A stretch of 40,286 nucleotides of DNA from Oehlia diaphana (lineage: Eukaryota > Glomeromycota > Glomeromycetes > Glomerales > Glomeraceae): assembly GCA_003833135.1 (NCBI GenBank), contig QZLH01000320.1, forward strand, positions 28,540 to 68,825. Direction: 5' to 3'. Of this stretch, positions 10,320 to 21,650 are shown one piece after another. The notes below the pieces were generated by a model. That model ran no database searches. It worked only from the letters and a program-made list of their open reading frames with translations, and had not been told where the DNA came from. Numbering within the stretch: position 1 is the stretch's first letter; each line of letters starts with the position of its first letter. The translations under genes were made by a program, and so were the position numbers.

Positions 10320-13300
10320 ATGAATTCTGTAACTCAAGTTGACGAACTTGTTAAAGAATATTTACTGGTAAGCTTTAGAAGTTCTACGGGTTAAGGTTCG
10401 AAAATTTCTTGAGCTTAACTTTATATTTTGCCTTGTTAGTTTAGAGGCTTCTCAAATACATTTCGTGTTTTCGAGCAAGAATGTCGCAACGACAAAGATA
10501 AAGGATTTCAAGTATGATTTTTCTTGGGTTCGTGTTAATCGAATATAATAAAAATGTTAATAAATGATTTAATAAACATTTAGGCTGATAAAATCATTGA
10601 AGAACTATTTTCTTATATTACATCTAGCGATATAGATGGATTATTAGACTATTGGAAATATCTGGATTTAAGATATTTTTCTCGTCTAGATGCAAGATTC
10701 TTTGAAAGTGTAAAGAAATTTGAAATTTGTTTAATAAAATATTATCTAGTTTATGGTAAATAAATTCTCGCTTATTAAATATGTTTAATATTCTGAAATT
10801 ATTAATTAATTTCTTTTTTAAAAGCTACGCAACAAAAGAGAAAAGATAAAATCCTTGAATTTTTTGAAACCTTTGGTGCAGAATTAAACGTCAATCCTGA
10901 ATGGTCAAAATGGTTTGGTAGTAATTCATTTATATAGTTATAATTATTCTACTTGAAATGTGTATTTATTAATTTAATATATTACTATTCTTTAAAAAGG
11001 TTTGCCATTTTCAAAAAATCCTGCTTCAGATCCAAATTTCGAAACATTTTTTACCAGGCAATGGCTAGAAACATTCACCATATCTCTACATAATTTTTTA
11101 AACACGATATTTCAAAACATGTGTATCCTTCTCAATGATAAATTATAGTGTCTTTGTATATATTTTATTTATTTATTTTTTAACTCATATATACAGCTTT
11201 GCCAAGTTTACTATGTTTCAATCTCGATCGATTACATCGAAAAGCACTTCGAAGTGAAATTGAATCATTACGGAGCGAGATCGAAAATCTCAAAAAAGAA
11301 ATAGCAAATGGAGACACTGAGATTACATCACTTAAACAAAAAGTTGGTTTAAAATTTTTTTTTTTTTTTTTTGAAAGATATTTTAATTTACCTTTTATTT
11401 TATTTTTACTTTTTATTCGAATTTCGAAAAAAAATAAAACCTTAATTTAATTTCAACATCTTTAACAATAAAGCATTCTTGTTTGGATAATTGTGTGATT
11501 TGATTATTTTAGGTTGCTCAACACGAAATGACGGGTTATCCCAGGCGAAGATCTACGACATCAAGTATTAAACATGAAATAGATAATGGCATAAAGTCAC
11601 CAGAAATGTTTGCAGATGATCAAAGCATGACACCTATATCTGAATATGATATTGATGATTCACATGGACATATAAACCCCTTCACTGTTACTAGTCAGGT
11701 AAGGAAATACAAAATAAAAAAGATTTTCTATTTATAATAATTTTAAAATATTAATTAATTATATTTAGGAAATGTTTTTGGAAAATACATCAGGCATCAC
11801 AGTAGCAAAAATTTCACATCAGGGTAATTTAATCGCAAGTAGCGATGTGGATAATATTATTAGGTACTGAATTATGTATGTCTAATTAAAAAATCTACAA
11901 ATTATATTAACCGGATTACTGATCTGTATGATTACATTCTTATTTTATTTATAGGATATGGAGTTATGCAGGATCATCATCACCTACAGTGAAACTTAGT
12001 AATTCTGATTCTAATATATTAAGTTTAGAATGGGAAGCTAGATCAGATAAACTTGTAAGAAATTTCGAAGAAAATTTTAATAATATTTTTTTTCCTTTTT
12101 TTAAAAAAAAAACAATTTGATAAAATTTTTTTATTATTGTAAAGTTATTATATGGTACAGATGAACAATTGATTAAAGTGTATAATAAAGAGTCTAGATC
12201 GATTATTCACGAGTTCAAAATGGATGAACAATTTCCAAAGTATTTTTAATTTACTATATTAATTATGTTATTCAGAAGTGAGAAATATACGTTAACTAAA
12301 TTTTTAAATTATTATAGGGTAAATCAAATAAGTTGTTCGCCGGTGGGATCATTATTTGCATGTTCAGGATCACCAAAATCAATAGATGATATGTGCAACA
12401 GAAGTGAAACAGGATCTTTAATTACATTGGATTTGAAGACGATGACGATACAAGATACGTTTATACTCAAAGCATCTTCAAAATCACCATCTTCATTACC
12501 TTTAACGCCAATAGAGACCATTAAATTTAATCATAATGGTCAAATGTTAGTTACGGGAGATAAATCTGGTTATATAAGAATATTTGGTGAGTAATTTTGA
12601 GCATTTTATTCATATATACTTCAAACATTAATATTAATTAATTTAATAGATATTCGAACATTAACACCAATTATGGAGTGGAATATTTCTAATTCAAGTA
12701 AAATTGGAAGTGGAGTCATCTGTTCATCTCAATTTAGTTTTGATGAGAATTCTATATATGTAGTTGACGAGTCAGGAGAGGTAAGTTATACCTCTTAATA
12801 AAATTATTGTTGAAATCTTTATCCTATAATCTATTAATCCATATTTAATTGCTTGTTTAATAAGTTATCACAATGGTCAAGTCGTAAACCTGGATCTGTT
12901 ATGTCACAATCACAATTACAAGGCTTTCCACCAGCGATTCCAATAACTTCAACGAATCTTACTCCAAAATTATCCCGTAAACGTACGCCATCAATGTCAT
13001 CAATTCGTTCAATCAAATCTACAAGATCAACATCTTCAATACCTGCAATTATCGAAGCCACACCTTACGTGCCGACTTCACGTGTACCTATGGTAGCATT
13101 TAATGACGATACTGAATATCTAGTTTGTGTTGGCGATAATGGCGGAACTCAGGGTGTTATTTACCAAGTAAGTTATCTTTTTTGCCTTTTTTTTAAATTT
13201 GCAAAGGAAATAATTCATTTAAAAAATTTTTTTTTATTGGAAAAAATAGACATCCAGTGGAGAACAAGTTCAAACATTAAAATCACACAGACAATATTTA

Positions 13301-13384
13301 ACGGCCGTTGATTGGTCAGAAAATACCATAATAACTGCGGCAATGGATGGAACCGTTAGAGTATCTAGAATGGTAAATTCATAG
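10320..13384 (+). CDS. WDR91: WDR91-like endosomal WD40 protein, 14 exons
   Basis: Exons: 10320-10367, 10440-10511, 10584-10755, 10825-10917, 11000-11122, 11197-11342, 11513-11698, 11769-11863, 11955-12054, 12145-12239, 12318-12586, 12650-12780, 12865-13167, 13250-13384. They sum to 1968 nt, giving 655 aa with every junction in phase. The N-terminus (VDELVKEYLLFRGFSNTF, then ADKIIEEL, DYWKYL, YFSRLD) matches the alpha-helical N-terminal region of WDR91. LPFSKNP and TRQWLETFTISLHNFL follow as in animal WDR91. A heptad-rich coiled coil covers about residues 182-218. WD40 blades run from about 285 to the end (ISCSPVGSLFACSGS, IKFNHNGQMLVTGDKSGYIRIF, VDWSENTIITAAMDGTVRV). Animal WDR91 with WDR81 limits endosomal PI3P and is a Rab7 effector in early-to-late endosome conversion. 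Same role here is inference. Exon 13 adds a Ser/Pro/Arg-rich loop (about residues 513-580). Confidence 0.9.
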
Positions 13385-14741
13385 TTTCATGGAGTAAATT
13401 CTCACAAAAATTGGTAGAATTTTTTTGTGTATTATTATGATAGTGGAATATTTATTTTATTTATTTATAACCTTTATTTATTTTCTTTTTTTTTTTTAAA
13501 AAAAAAAATAAACCATCTTTTTTTTTATGTAATTGAATCAAGTCTAAAAAACAATATTCTATTTTTTATAAATAATATTTGGAGATTCACTGGGTGCTTT
13601 GACCCTATTATCCTCATAAAAATTGATCAGATGCTTGTTTTAGAGCAAGGGTTTAATCTGAAAATTTATTAGAATAACCTTACCATTTGTAGAATTAGTC
13701 CTTGTGACGCTACTGCTCGCGGACAACTTTTATTGGTGATATATGATATTCCGTCCGCACGGTTAGCGTTTATTTCTACTGTTTTTTAATTATTGTAATT
13801 ATTAATTATTGTTAACTTCCAAATAATATAATATTTATTGAATTGAACAACACAGAATAACAAAAATGAAATTGTTCTTTAACAATCTTGTAACCTGAAA
13901 AATAAGTGACATTATTTTTAGTTGATTATCATGCAACGGTATGTACTCTATATAGCAGGACCCGAGGAATATAATTAAGTCTAGACAGAGCAGAATTACA
14001 TAATACATAATGATGTACGAAAAGAATTCAAAGGAGAATCAATGAATATTCAGAAATAAGACTAAAAATTTTATTATCAGAATTTCAAATTCTAATTTAA
14101 TAAGAGTTTATAAAATTTATACACCTACAAATATTACTTCACATGAGCTCAAAATTTTCAAAAATCTAGTAACTCTTATATGATAACGGCATTTTTTGAT
14201 ACAAAATTTTAAATGAATTTAAAATAATAATTAGAATTAGAAATAGATGATAAATTTAATCCTATTAGGATATATTCGGTTGAATAAATTTGCATATTTG
14301 GAATTTTATAAATTTTTATTTGTAACTACTATAATGAAATTAATTTTCTGGACAATACTGTATTATAAAAAAAACACTTTCGTTTGAAATGTAAGAAAAT
14401 GTAAGGCTGGAGCACCGATGACAGTAGCCGATCTTGATGTTTCATTTTTTAATAAAATATAAATTTCGCATAAAGTATAATTTCTTTCATGGAAAGACAC
14501 GTAATCTGCAAATTTTAAGTTCGGCTTAGTACACGCGTGAATGTGCCTCGATTAAAATGTCGATATCATTCGTGTTTGATAAACATTTTGACAAGTAATT
14601 CATAGGGCACAATTATTTCCCTTTATGAATTTTGTAAGCCATAATATAATGAAAATAATTTATAAAGGAAAATTTATTTCGATAAAAAAAAAAAAGGAAT
14701 TCTTTTTAAACACAACTAAAATCAGTTACGGGAAAAAAAAA
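13385..14741. other. Intergenic; no gene seen
   Basis: Holds a perfect T12A11 palindrome at about 13486-13508. A less AT-rich patch lies near 13570-13770, without an open frame or a tRNA-like fold that I could recognise. The remainder is AT-rich promoter-side sequence for the gene starting at 14742. Confidence 0.5.
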
Positions 14742-15283
14742 ATGAATTTTTATGATAAATTCTTGAGAAATTTCGTTATTCTTGTAGTTTTAGCAACTTT
14801 AACGATTTCCCATCCAATCTCTCTAAATAAAAGGTTAAGCACGGATATTCTCATCGTTACAGCTCCTAGTCCATTACCCAAGCTCGTTGGATCTATACAA
14901 ACTGTCAGTTGGTTCTGTATCACTTGTAAAACAACAGATGATGTGAAAATTGAAATTATAGAAAACCTTAGTAAAGTAGTATTCACGACAACTGTAAGTT
15001 TGAATAAATAATTTGATAAATAGTTTAAAATTTTTATTATATTTCAATTTAAATAATATTAATATCATTATTATTAAAGGGTAAAAACGCTAATTCTGGA
15101 TCTCAAGATATTAAACTTGATCCAAGTTGGGCTGTTCCAGGAGCATATAATGCTAAAGTATCACTTCAAAGCAATCCAGAAGTTTTCGGAATGAGTATTA
15201 AACCATTCCCTATTATCCCTGTTGTTTCAACTAATGTAAATATCCCAGCTAATTTTCCAGTTAATTTTCCGAAATCTTTTTAA
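14742..15283 (+). CDS. Small secreted Kre9/Knh1-like domain protein
   Basis: Two exons, 14742-14993 and 15080-15283 (GTAAGT donor, AAAG acceptor), giving 151 aa. An upstream ATG at 14625 is in frame but would put basic, low-complexity sequence before the signal peptide, so 14742 is preferred. Residues 1-24 form a signal peptide (hydrophobic FVILVVLATLTIS). The mature part has the Kre9/Knh1-type single beta-sandwich pattern: ILIVTAPSPLPKLVGSIQTV with SW, then VKIEII, then PSWAVPGAYNAKVSLQSN ending in MSIKPF. This domain occurs in fungal cell-wall and GPI-anchored Ser/Thr-rich proteins. The Ser/Thr tail and GPI signal are absent, so it is probably freely secreted. Four Cys positions in all would allow few disulfides; only two lie close together (CITC). 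The exact role is unknown. Confidence 0.75.
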
Positions 15284-15717
15284 ATTGTATATAAAATTTT
15301 AATTTTTAATGCTTAAAAAAAGGACTATGTAAATAGAGGTTTTTTTCCAGAATTCTATTATTATTTGTAAATAATTAATTGACTGATAAATTGTGAATAT
15401 TACTCAACTTATTAACATAATTATAAATGGTCAGAATAACCTTGTATAATGTATAGTTAAATTACGCAGAAGTGTTATTTTCGATATATATATTCACGCG
15501 GATGAATGACAAGTGTTTATATATGTAAAATTGGTTAATCATGTTTTTATGGAAAAATAAATTTCAATTTATGTTTATTTATTTAACATTCAAATTTCTA
15601 TATACCACGAATTTTAATGATCGTATACATATGAAAATAGAAATACATGATACTCAGCATTACATACTTTCTAATTAATTATCACAACGGTAAAGGTAAA
15701 ATAATTAAAAATCAAGG
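15284..15717. other. Region between two convergent secreted-protein genes
   Basis: AT-rich sequence between the 3' ends of the Kre9-like gene (plus) and the Cys-rich peptide gene (minus). It includes AATAAA at about 15555, which could serve as a polyadenylation signal. No other gene was seen. Confidence 0.45.
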
Positions 15718-16004
15718 TTAAGGGAAATTTTGTTTGCAATTTGTTCCTTCATCGTTACAACAAGAACAAGTGCATTCTTGAATATTCTGATTAAAGATGC
15801 ACACCTCGGTTCCTATAAATAAATTTAGTATTTTTATTTTAATAAAGTTTTTAATATTTTATAAAATAATATAATATAATAATAATTACCACCGCAAAAA
15901 GGTGCTGGATCAGGACAATCTCTTCTGGCGTTGATTGATGGTATGAATGTTAAAATACCAAAAAATGCAAAAATGAACAACAAAATAAGAGTTCTTGAAT
16001 TCAT
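15718..16004 (-). CDS. Small secreted cysteine-rich peptide, 69 aa, 8 Cys
   Basis: Two exons on the minus strand: 16004-15890 and 15812-15718, with donor GTAATT and acceptor TTTATAG. They total 210 nt, giving 69 aa plus stop. Residues 1-26 are a classical signal peptide (ILLFIFAFFGILTFIPSINA) followed by RRDC. The 43-residue mature part has eight cysteines including a C-x-C-x-C-C cluster, spaced C-x6-C-x5-C-x8-C-x1-C-x1-C-C-x5-C. Size, signal peptide and even Cys number fit a disulfide-rich secreted peptide of the small-secreted-protein class that fungi use at host or microbial interfaces. No known family is recognised and effector function is inference. Both exons are short, so the gene is easily missed by ORF scans. 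Confidence 0.75.
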
Positions 16005-17340
16005 TTTTAGAAGAAGAAAAGTTTTTCACAAAGAAGAAAATAGGAATTGAAATTGATTTATACAAAGTATTTAAGAAAATATTTTTTTTTTTTTTTTTTG
16101 TATAATTTTCAGAAAAACAAGAGGATATTTTATATCTTTTAGATCGATCTTCAATCACCAATTCTAGAATGGTAGAATTTCATAAAATTAATTAAATTTA
16201 ATAATACGAACGAATCAATATATAAAAAACAGCAGGATTGGATATCTGCAAGGAGTTCAAATTGAAAGCGAAGGGACAGTTTCAATATATTAAAGATAAT
16301 TGTATATCATGTATATACATATTCACAACGAATGGTGAAATTACATAGTACCGGCCGGCATTCTGAGCATCTTGAAACTCTGAAACTGTTTAATGTCAAT
16401 CCGGGATTGACATTAATATAGATTCCGATACATTTTCAATTTGGAATTGGATAATTAATTTAAATTGGATAATTAGAATATCATATGCAAGATAATTATG
16501 TGCAGTTTAGTTTTTCCATTAGCGAAAAAAAAACCGAATTATTTATTATCTGATTTGGAGATCTTTGTCAGGAGTGGAGGTATTCAGGGATGTAATCATA
16601 TTAAATTATTATTTAGTTAATTATTTTAAATATGACCTTTGACTAATATCAGATCTTACAGAAACTATAATAATATAAATATATATATATTTTTTGTATA
16701 GGTTATTAGGTTAACCTTCCCTGGAATGCAATGGAAAATTTTAATTTTTGGGATCAAAAAAAGACAATTACACTAAAGATGACTCTAGCCTTTTTCGGAC
16801 TGATAATATTATATTGGTTACCAAAATATTATTTTTGATCAACGCAACGTGGAGATCATGTTTCATTCCGGCTAATTAATGAACCCGCAATATTAAAAAA
16901 ATTACCGGTACTTAAAATTATAATATCTGAATTACTATATATATACTTATATTATATAAAAAAGGGGGAAATTTTTTACAAATTCGCAAAATTAAACTTT
17001 CGAATCACGAACTCACGAACACGTTTCAACCCTTACCATTTGCTGAAATCATTTCATTTCACGGACTGTAATATTTTCCGAAATTCCAATTTCTCCGAAT
17101 ATCGATTTCTAATATCTAGATATACTTTTTTTAATTTATTACTTAATATATTGGGGTGTCTACAATCAGGAAAAAATCATTAGTGAAGATTTTTTGTGTA
17201 CAGCTATTTTGAATCGAAATAAAATGATTTAATAAAAAAAGGATTAAATGGATTATTGTAGTAGATCAGGTGATTTTTTTTTATATGGTTCAAAAAGTAA
17301 TATAAAATTTAGAAATAATTATTCAAACTGAGAAATATAA
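16005..17340. other. Intergenic; no gene seen
   Basis: Contains a T-run at 16081-16099 upstream of the Cys-rich gene and the short perfect palindrome at 16390-16416. Otherwise AT-rich sequence without a convincing open frame. Confidence 0.5.
16390..16416. repeat. Perfect 13-bp-arm palindrome
   Basis: TTAATGTCAATCC, one G, then GGATTGACATTAA. It is about 390 bp upstream of the Cys-rich gene start. It could be a dimeric factor site, a hairpin or a relic of an element end. No second copy was noticed in the window. Confidence 0.7.
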
Positions 17341-17348
17341 ATATGTAT

Positions 17349-17631
17349 TATGGGATCCGTCCAAAATTCCGAAACTCGAAATCCTGAAGGTAACTGTACA
17401 TTATCCCGACAATCTAAATCCCGAAATGTCTAAATCCCTGAATTGTCAAAATCCTGAATTGTCATAATCCCGAATTTTATAATCCCGACACCCCCCCATA
17501 ATACTGATTTTCTTACTTTTATTTATAAATTTCAAGATTTTTCTTTTCGGTATTTTTCTTTTCGGGATTATGAAGTGTCGGATTATGTACCTTCGGGATT
17601 TCGAGTTTCGGGATTTCGTACCAAACCCATA
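17349..17631. mobile_element. Inverted-repeat element built of AATCCCGAA words
   Basis: The left arm runs TATGGGATCCGTCC... then CCGAAACTCGAAATCCTGAAGGTA. The right arm, read in reverse complement, runs TATGGGTTTGGTACGAAATCCCGAAACTC... GAAGGTA. The arms pair over about 55 bp with few differences. Between them AATCCCGAA/AATCCTGAA recurs at least five times, with a C7 run near 17490. The outer flanks share ATATGTAT, but the exact end and duplication cannot be fixed. It is non-coding, so MITE-like. Confidence 0.65.
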
Positions 17632-17784
17632 TGTATATACCGTAGCTTGAAATTTTTTATTTTTATATGTTTTTACTATGCGGGCGTTACTTTCCGACGC
17701 AACTGTACATATCAGATATTGGATGTCATCACCGTAAAATTGAATGGGTTAAGAAGAAACCTATACATCATAGTAAAATGTCCA

Positions 17785-17885
17785 TTCGGGAAATTATCCA
17801 GTTCGGGAAATTATCAGTCGGTAAAATGACTTCGGGAAACGATATATTCGTGAAAAAAATGATATTCAGGAAATTATCGTTTCAA
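17785..17885 (+). repeat. Degenerate TTCGGGAAATTATC repeat array
   Basis: TTCGGGAAATTATC or a close variant (TTCGGGAAACGATA, TTCGTGAAAAAAATGA, TTCAGGAAATTATC) recurs five times at roughly 17-27 bp spacing. It lies just beyond the neighbouring inverted-repeat element and uses similar TTCGGGA words, so the two may be related. Open frames here are probably chance. Confidence 0.5.
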
Positions 17886-18112
17886 CATCCATAGAGAAAT
17901 CGTAATTGGCAAAAATTAAAAAAAAAATGATCATATTACAATATTACATGTGAAAATATCACGGATAATAGTTAACATACTGTACATCTTTAATATTTAA
18001 CCCACTTTACTCATGAAAAATTTAAATTATTTTCTTTCGAATTTAGATATATAAAATGAACATCAAAAGTGGGAAGGGTGAGCACAAATTAGTTATAGAT
18101 ATTTTTCAAAAT

Positions 18113-18222
18113 CGTGAGAGAGCAAAGAAATAACTTGATGCTGAGACTCGCATTAAATGGCCTAGGATCCGCGTACTCTCTCAGCATCATGTTATTTCAA
18201 TTATTTCATTTTGCTATCTCTG
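18113..18222. repeat. Foldback repeat, 19-bp arms plus outer partial pairing
   Basis: AAATAACTTGATGCTGAGA (18128-18146) pairs with TCTCAGCATCATGTTATTT (18179-18197) with one mismatch around a 32-base loop containing CCTAGG. Outer sequences GAGAGAGCAAA and TTTTGCTATCTCT can extend the stem imperfectly. It lies about 340 bp upstream of the NYN gene. It may be a tiny foldback element; no target duplication could be fixed. Confidence 0.6.
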
Positions 18223-18555
18223 ATATTTTAATAAATTTGGAAAAAATTATGTATATCTAATGTATTTTCGATGATGTATAATCAAAATATTTCACTATGA
18301 CTAATGTATTAATGATATTAGATCAAAGATAATGTATTTTATCAACTGATGATACGATGTTGAGTTCGGATTTACAAAACGCGTTCTTAACTAGTATTTA
18401 ATAAAGTTTATTCAGACTTACAACGAGCTCAATAATTGATGAAAGTTTGATAAAAGTTTATTCCGAATCATATATAATTAACACTAAATCCAATATAATA
18501 AAAAAATATTCTTTTATAACTTTATACGAAAGTTCCTCGGTTAAAAAAAAACAAA

Positions 18556-19704
18556 ATGTCAATATATAATATAATTAATGACCTTACTTTTACTGAACAG
18601 GAAAAAACGAAACTACGCTCCTATTTCTTTAAACATTCTGACAAAGTAGATATGGCAGTAGAAATTCTGAATAGTTGTAATTCGCCTAAAGAGAAATTTG
18701 ACTTCATGAGGGAGACTTTTTTGAAACCTGAGCCTGCGGGTATGTTAGATAAAATATTTGCCGTTACTATTGTTTGTGACGCTACTTTTTTTTGTTCTTT
18801 ATCACGTGCCTGAATTGACGTATTGTGACTCACGAAAGTCTTTTTCCTTGTAGAAAACAAAGGATCTCCTGAGGATTTATATATTATCATAGACAACTCG
18901 AATTTCTATATTGAGGCGTTTAAATCCATCCGCCAAATGGAGGGTCTAAGCGAAAACTTTCAACTTTTTATCGACTACGGAAGACTCCTTCGAGTCATTC
19001 AAAAAACTCGTAATCTAGGTCGCCCTCCAACTATCGTTGGTTCCCGACCACCACCTCTTGATTCCCTATGGAATCGCATTAGAAGAGACGGGTATGATAT
19101 ACATATCTATGATAAGATTATCATAACAACAAATAATGAAACTGTAACAAAAGAGAAAATGGTTGATAATGCAGTTGGTTTCCATATTGATGAAGTGATA
19201 TTTACAAAGACACCTGCGACAATAGCACTTGTCTCAGGCGATTGTGATTATTTTCGAAACATCCAGGGTGCTCTGGAACGAAAATGGAAAGTTGAATTGT
19301 GGGCCTGGCATTCGGGTATAACCAATTATCATTATTTCTACCCAGACCCGTTATTTTATGCCAAAAATAATATGCATTCTCCAGGTGTATCTCATCTTGT
19401 GAAGAAACCATTTCTTCAAACCACCTTCATTCCTCTTGATAATTATTACAAGATTTTTTCTTGGGGCTACGGTGTAGCTAATACTGAGGAAATGAAGATC
19501 CTTCAGTTATCCGATGGTGATGAGATACGCATTTGGGAAAACGATGATGTGATGAATTGTTATGTTGCATTAGATCTATTTGGATGGTGGCACCGATATA
19601 AACGAGGAATCTTACTCTTATATTTTCGAAGTAATGAAGAATTACAAAAAGCGCAGTTGTGGGTACATGAGAAACACCCTAATATACGGGTTAAAAAGTT
19701 ATAA
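18556..19704 (+). CDS. NYN-domain (PIN-like) ribonuclease-type protein
   Basis: Two exons, 18556-18739 and 18854-19704 (donor GTATGT, acceptor TTGTAG), sum to 1035 nt and give 344 aa. Without splicing the frame stops after 85 codons. Residues 1-61 form a charged helical lead. The NYN fold follows: LYIIIDNSNFYIEA (Asp75), FIDYGRLLRVI, KEKMVDNAVGFHIDEVI (Asp166), and ATIALVSGDCDYF (Asp191, Asp193) followed by KWKVELWAW. All acidic positions expected of a metal-dependent NYN/PIN-like nuclease are present, so RNA cleavage is plausible. The last 70 residues form a separate beta/alpha unit ending YFRSNEELQKAQLWVHEKHP, possibly RRM-like. Partners and substrate are unknown. Family recognition is firm, function is inferred. 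Confidence 0.8.
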
Positions 19705-20325
19705 AATATTATTGGTGGGAAAAGTCTGAAAGATGATGTCATTTACTTATGCTAGCAATTTGTTAAATCTGATCTTTTATTGTTGCTTTATAACTTAGCA
19801 TATTGTTTCTAATCTTTTAAATATAATAAAATTTACATAAGAAATTAATTTTTATTCTTGAAAAATACTACTGAGAAAAGAATAGAAAGGGCAAGGAAAA
19901 AAATTTTTTATAACGATATTTAAACCCGCCTTTGTCTCTTTAAATAACGGCAATTTATTTAGAAAAAAATAAATTAACTACTACCATTACGTAAGCCCCT
20001 ATCTAGATCATCTTACCTCACTAAAAGGAAAAAGAAAAATTTATAAGAAAACGCGCCACAAAATGCACAAAATGCGATTTTTGTAATTCGCATACAATAC
20101 AGTATATACAGTGTTTTTTATCCTGATAAAGTATCTGTATAAACAATATCCGATTACCGCAATGATTATTAATGTCTAAAAGGAAAATAAATGAGTGTAT
20201 TAAACTTAATTGTCTTAAGAAAACTCCCTGAAGACGTATTCTCTATTATTCTTGGTGATGATGTGATAACAGATATTGACATTACTGTATATATATAAAT
20301 GGTAACGCGTATGATGGTAATTGGT
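19705..20325. other. Intergenic; no gene seen
   Basis: 3' flank of the NYN gene. AT-rich, no open frame or RNA gene recognised. Confidence 0.5.
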
Positions 20326-20403
20326 ACATGTCCAATTGTCTCATAAATCAATTTTTTAAAATCTACATGCCCAATTGTCTCATAAATCAATTTTTTAAAA
20401 TCT
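20326..20403 (+). repeat. 39-bp direct tandem duplication
   Basis: Two adjacent copies of a 39-bp unit starting ACATGTCCAATTGTCTCATA and ending TTTTTTAAAATCT. They differ at one base near the start (ACATGTCC versus ACATGCCC). The near identity implies a recent duplication. Confidence 0.85.
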
Positions 20404-21544
20404 GGATGTCCAAACACTTAATATTATAGTATTATTTGCATCATGTAATAGTGATGGCTTATTGCCATAACAAATATATTTAATTATGCATTAGTTTTTC
20501 TCTGTTGATAACATTTTATTTTTAAATAAAACATTGTTATATTTGTTCTCACTGAATGTAAGTCACGTGTGCGCGTCAGAATAACCCTTTGATGCATTGG
20601 TGCCAGGGTTGTGGCGCAGCTTACTAGATTGAGGCGCAACAAAAATCATAAAAAGAAAATATCTACTCGTTCACATGATATAGTATGTAATCTGGCGCAT
20701 TCGACGAGGCTAGTAGGAAAATTTGTAATTTATGATTTTAAAAAAATTTAAGAGAAGCTATTAGAACGCAGATCACTTTTGCCAAGAAAAACAATGATTT
20801 TATTTGCATAATCAAGTACGACTTAGTACATAGAATTATATATTCGAAAATGGTGTAAACAGGTTACTTAATTATTTATAAATAGCACAGAAAATATTTA
20901 AGCAAATTGAACATCACACTTTACATAGCAACTGAAAAACTTGAAAGCTTTATAAATAAATTACATTTGAACATTTGTAATTCTTATATATCATAGTGAA
21001 CACTGTTAACTGTTTATATAAATAGGTAATGTGAATCACATTGATTTATTTTATGCGGCAAAGCTGATCAAAGTTATTTGGTGGATTTTGTTTTAAACGT
21101 ATAGATTAAACAAGATCATTATTCTACTCTCGATTTTCCATGGAAGACGGTTGCATTCAGGGCGGCCTATTTCAGTCTACTATTAGTAATTACAGTTATA
21201 TAGTTACATGTAGAGTGTTCTTTCTAGATATAAAAATAATGATCGAAGTTATTTGTTTGCTTGATAGTTGTCGAGAACCAAATCAGGATTCATATATAAA
21301 ATTGCGAATTAGGATATATGAAATATTATATATATATGGGTAGCTAAAGGAGGGAAAACACAGTTGGTAATGTCAGTATTGCATTATCAAAACAGTTTTA
21401 TAAGGACACACCGTCTATTTTTTCCATCCTAAAATTTTTGGATTTGGTGATTGACAGAATGAGTTCTCCCCTGTTCCACAACGTTTTCTTTATTTGTAAT
21501 AATTAAATGATAACCTATATTATTTGTCACCGTGGCCACATATA

Positions 21545-21650
21545 TCATTTCAACCCTCGTAATTCATTTTAACCATTTTGACTCTCATAATTCAATTTGA
21601 CCCCCCCCCGCAACTCATTTCCCGCAATTTCGACCCTCGTATTTCGGTCA
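21545..21650 (+). repeat. Degenerate ACCCTCGTAATTC repeat with C9 run
   Basis: AACCCTCGTAATTCATTTT, GACTCTCATAATTCAATTT, a C-run variant CGCAACTCATTT and GACCCTCGTATTTCGG follow each other at uneven spacing of about 25-30 bp. They enclose CCCCCCCCC at about 21602. Such a C-run is unusual in this AT-rich window. Confidence 0.45.

Noticed and set aside
11199..13311. Several separate plus-strand ORFs (11199, 11528, 12265, 12853) as individual genes
   Set aside because: Each is an exon of the WDR91 gene read through its donor site; joining by splice motifs gives one continuous in-phase protein.
13570..13780. Possible tRNA or snRNA in a less AT-rich patch
   Set aside because: No cloverleaf, no GTTCRA-type B box and no snRNA signature could be found.
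14625..14741. Upstream in-frame ATG as start of the Kre9-like protein
   Set aside because: It would add a Lys/Ile-rich stretch before a well-formed signal peptide; the ATG at 14742 places the signal peptide at the N-terminus.
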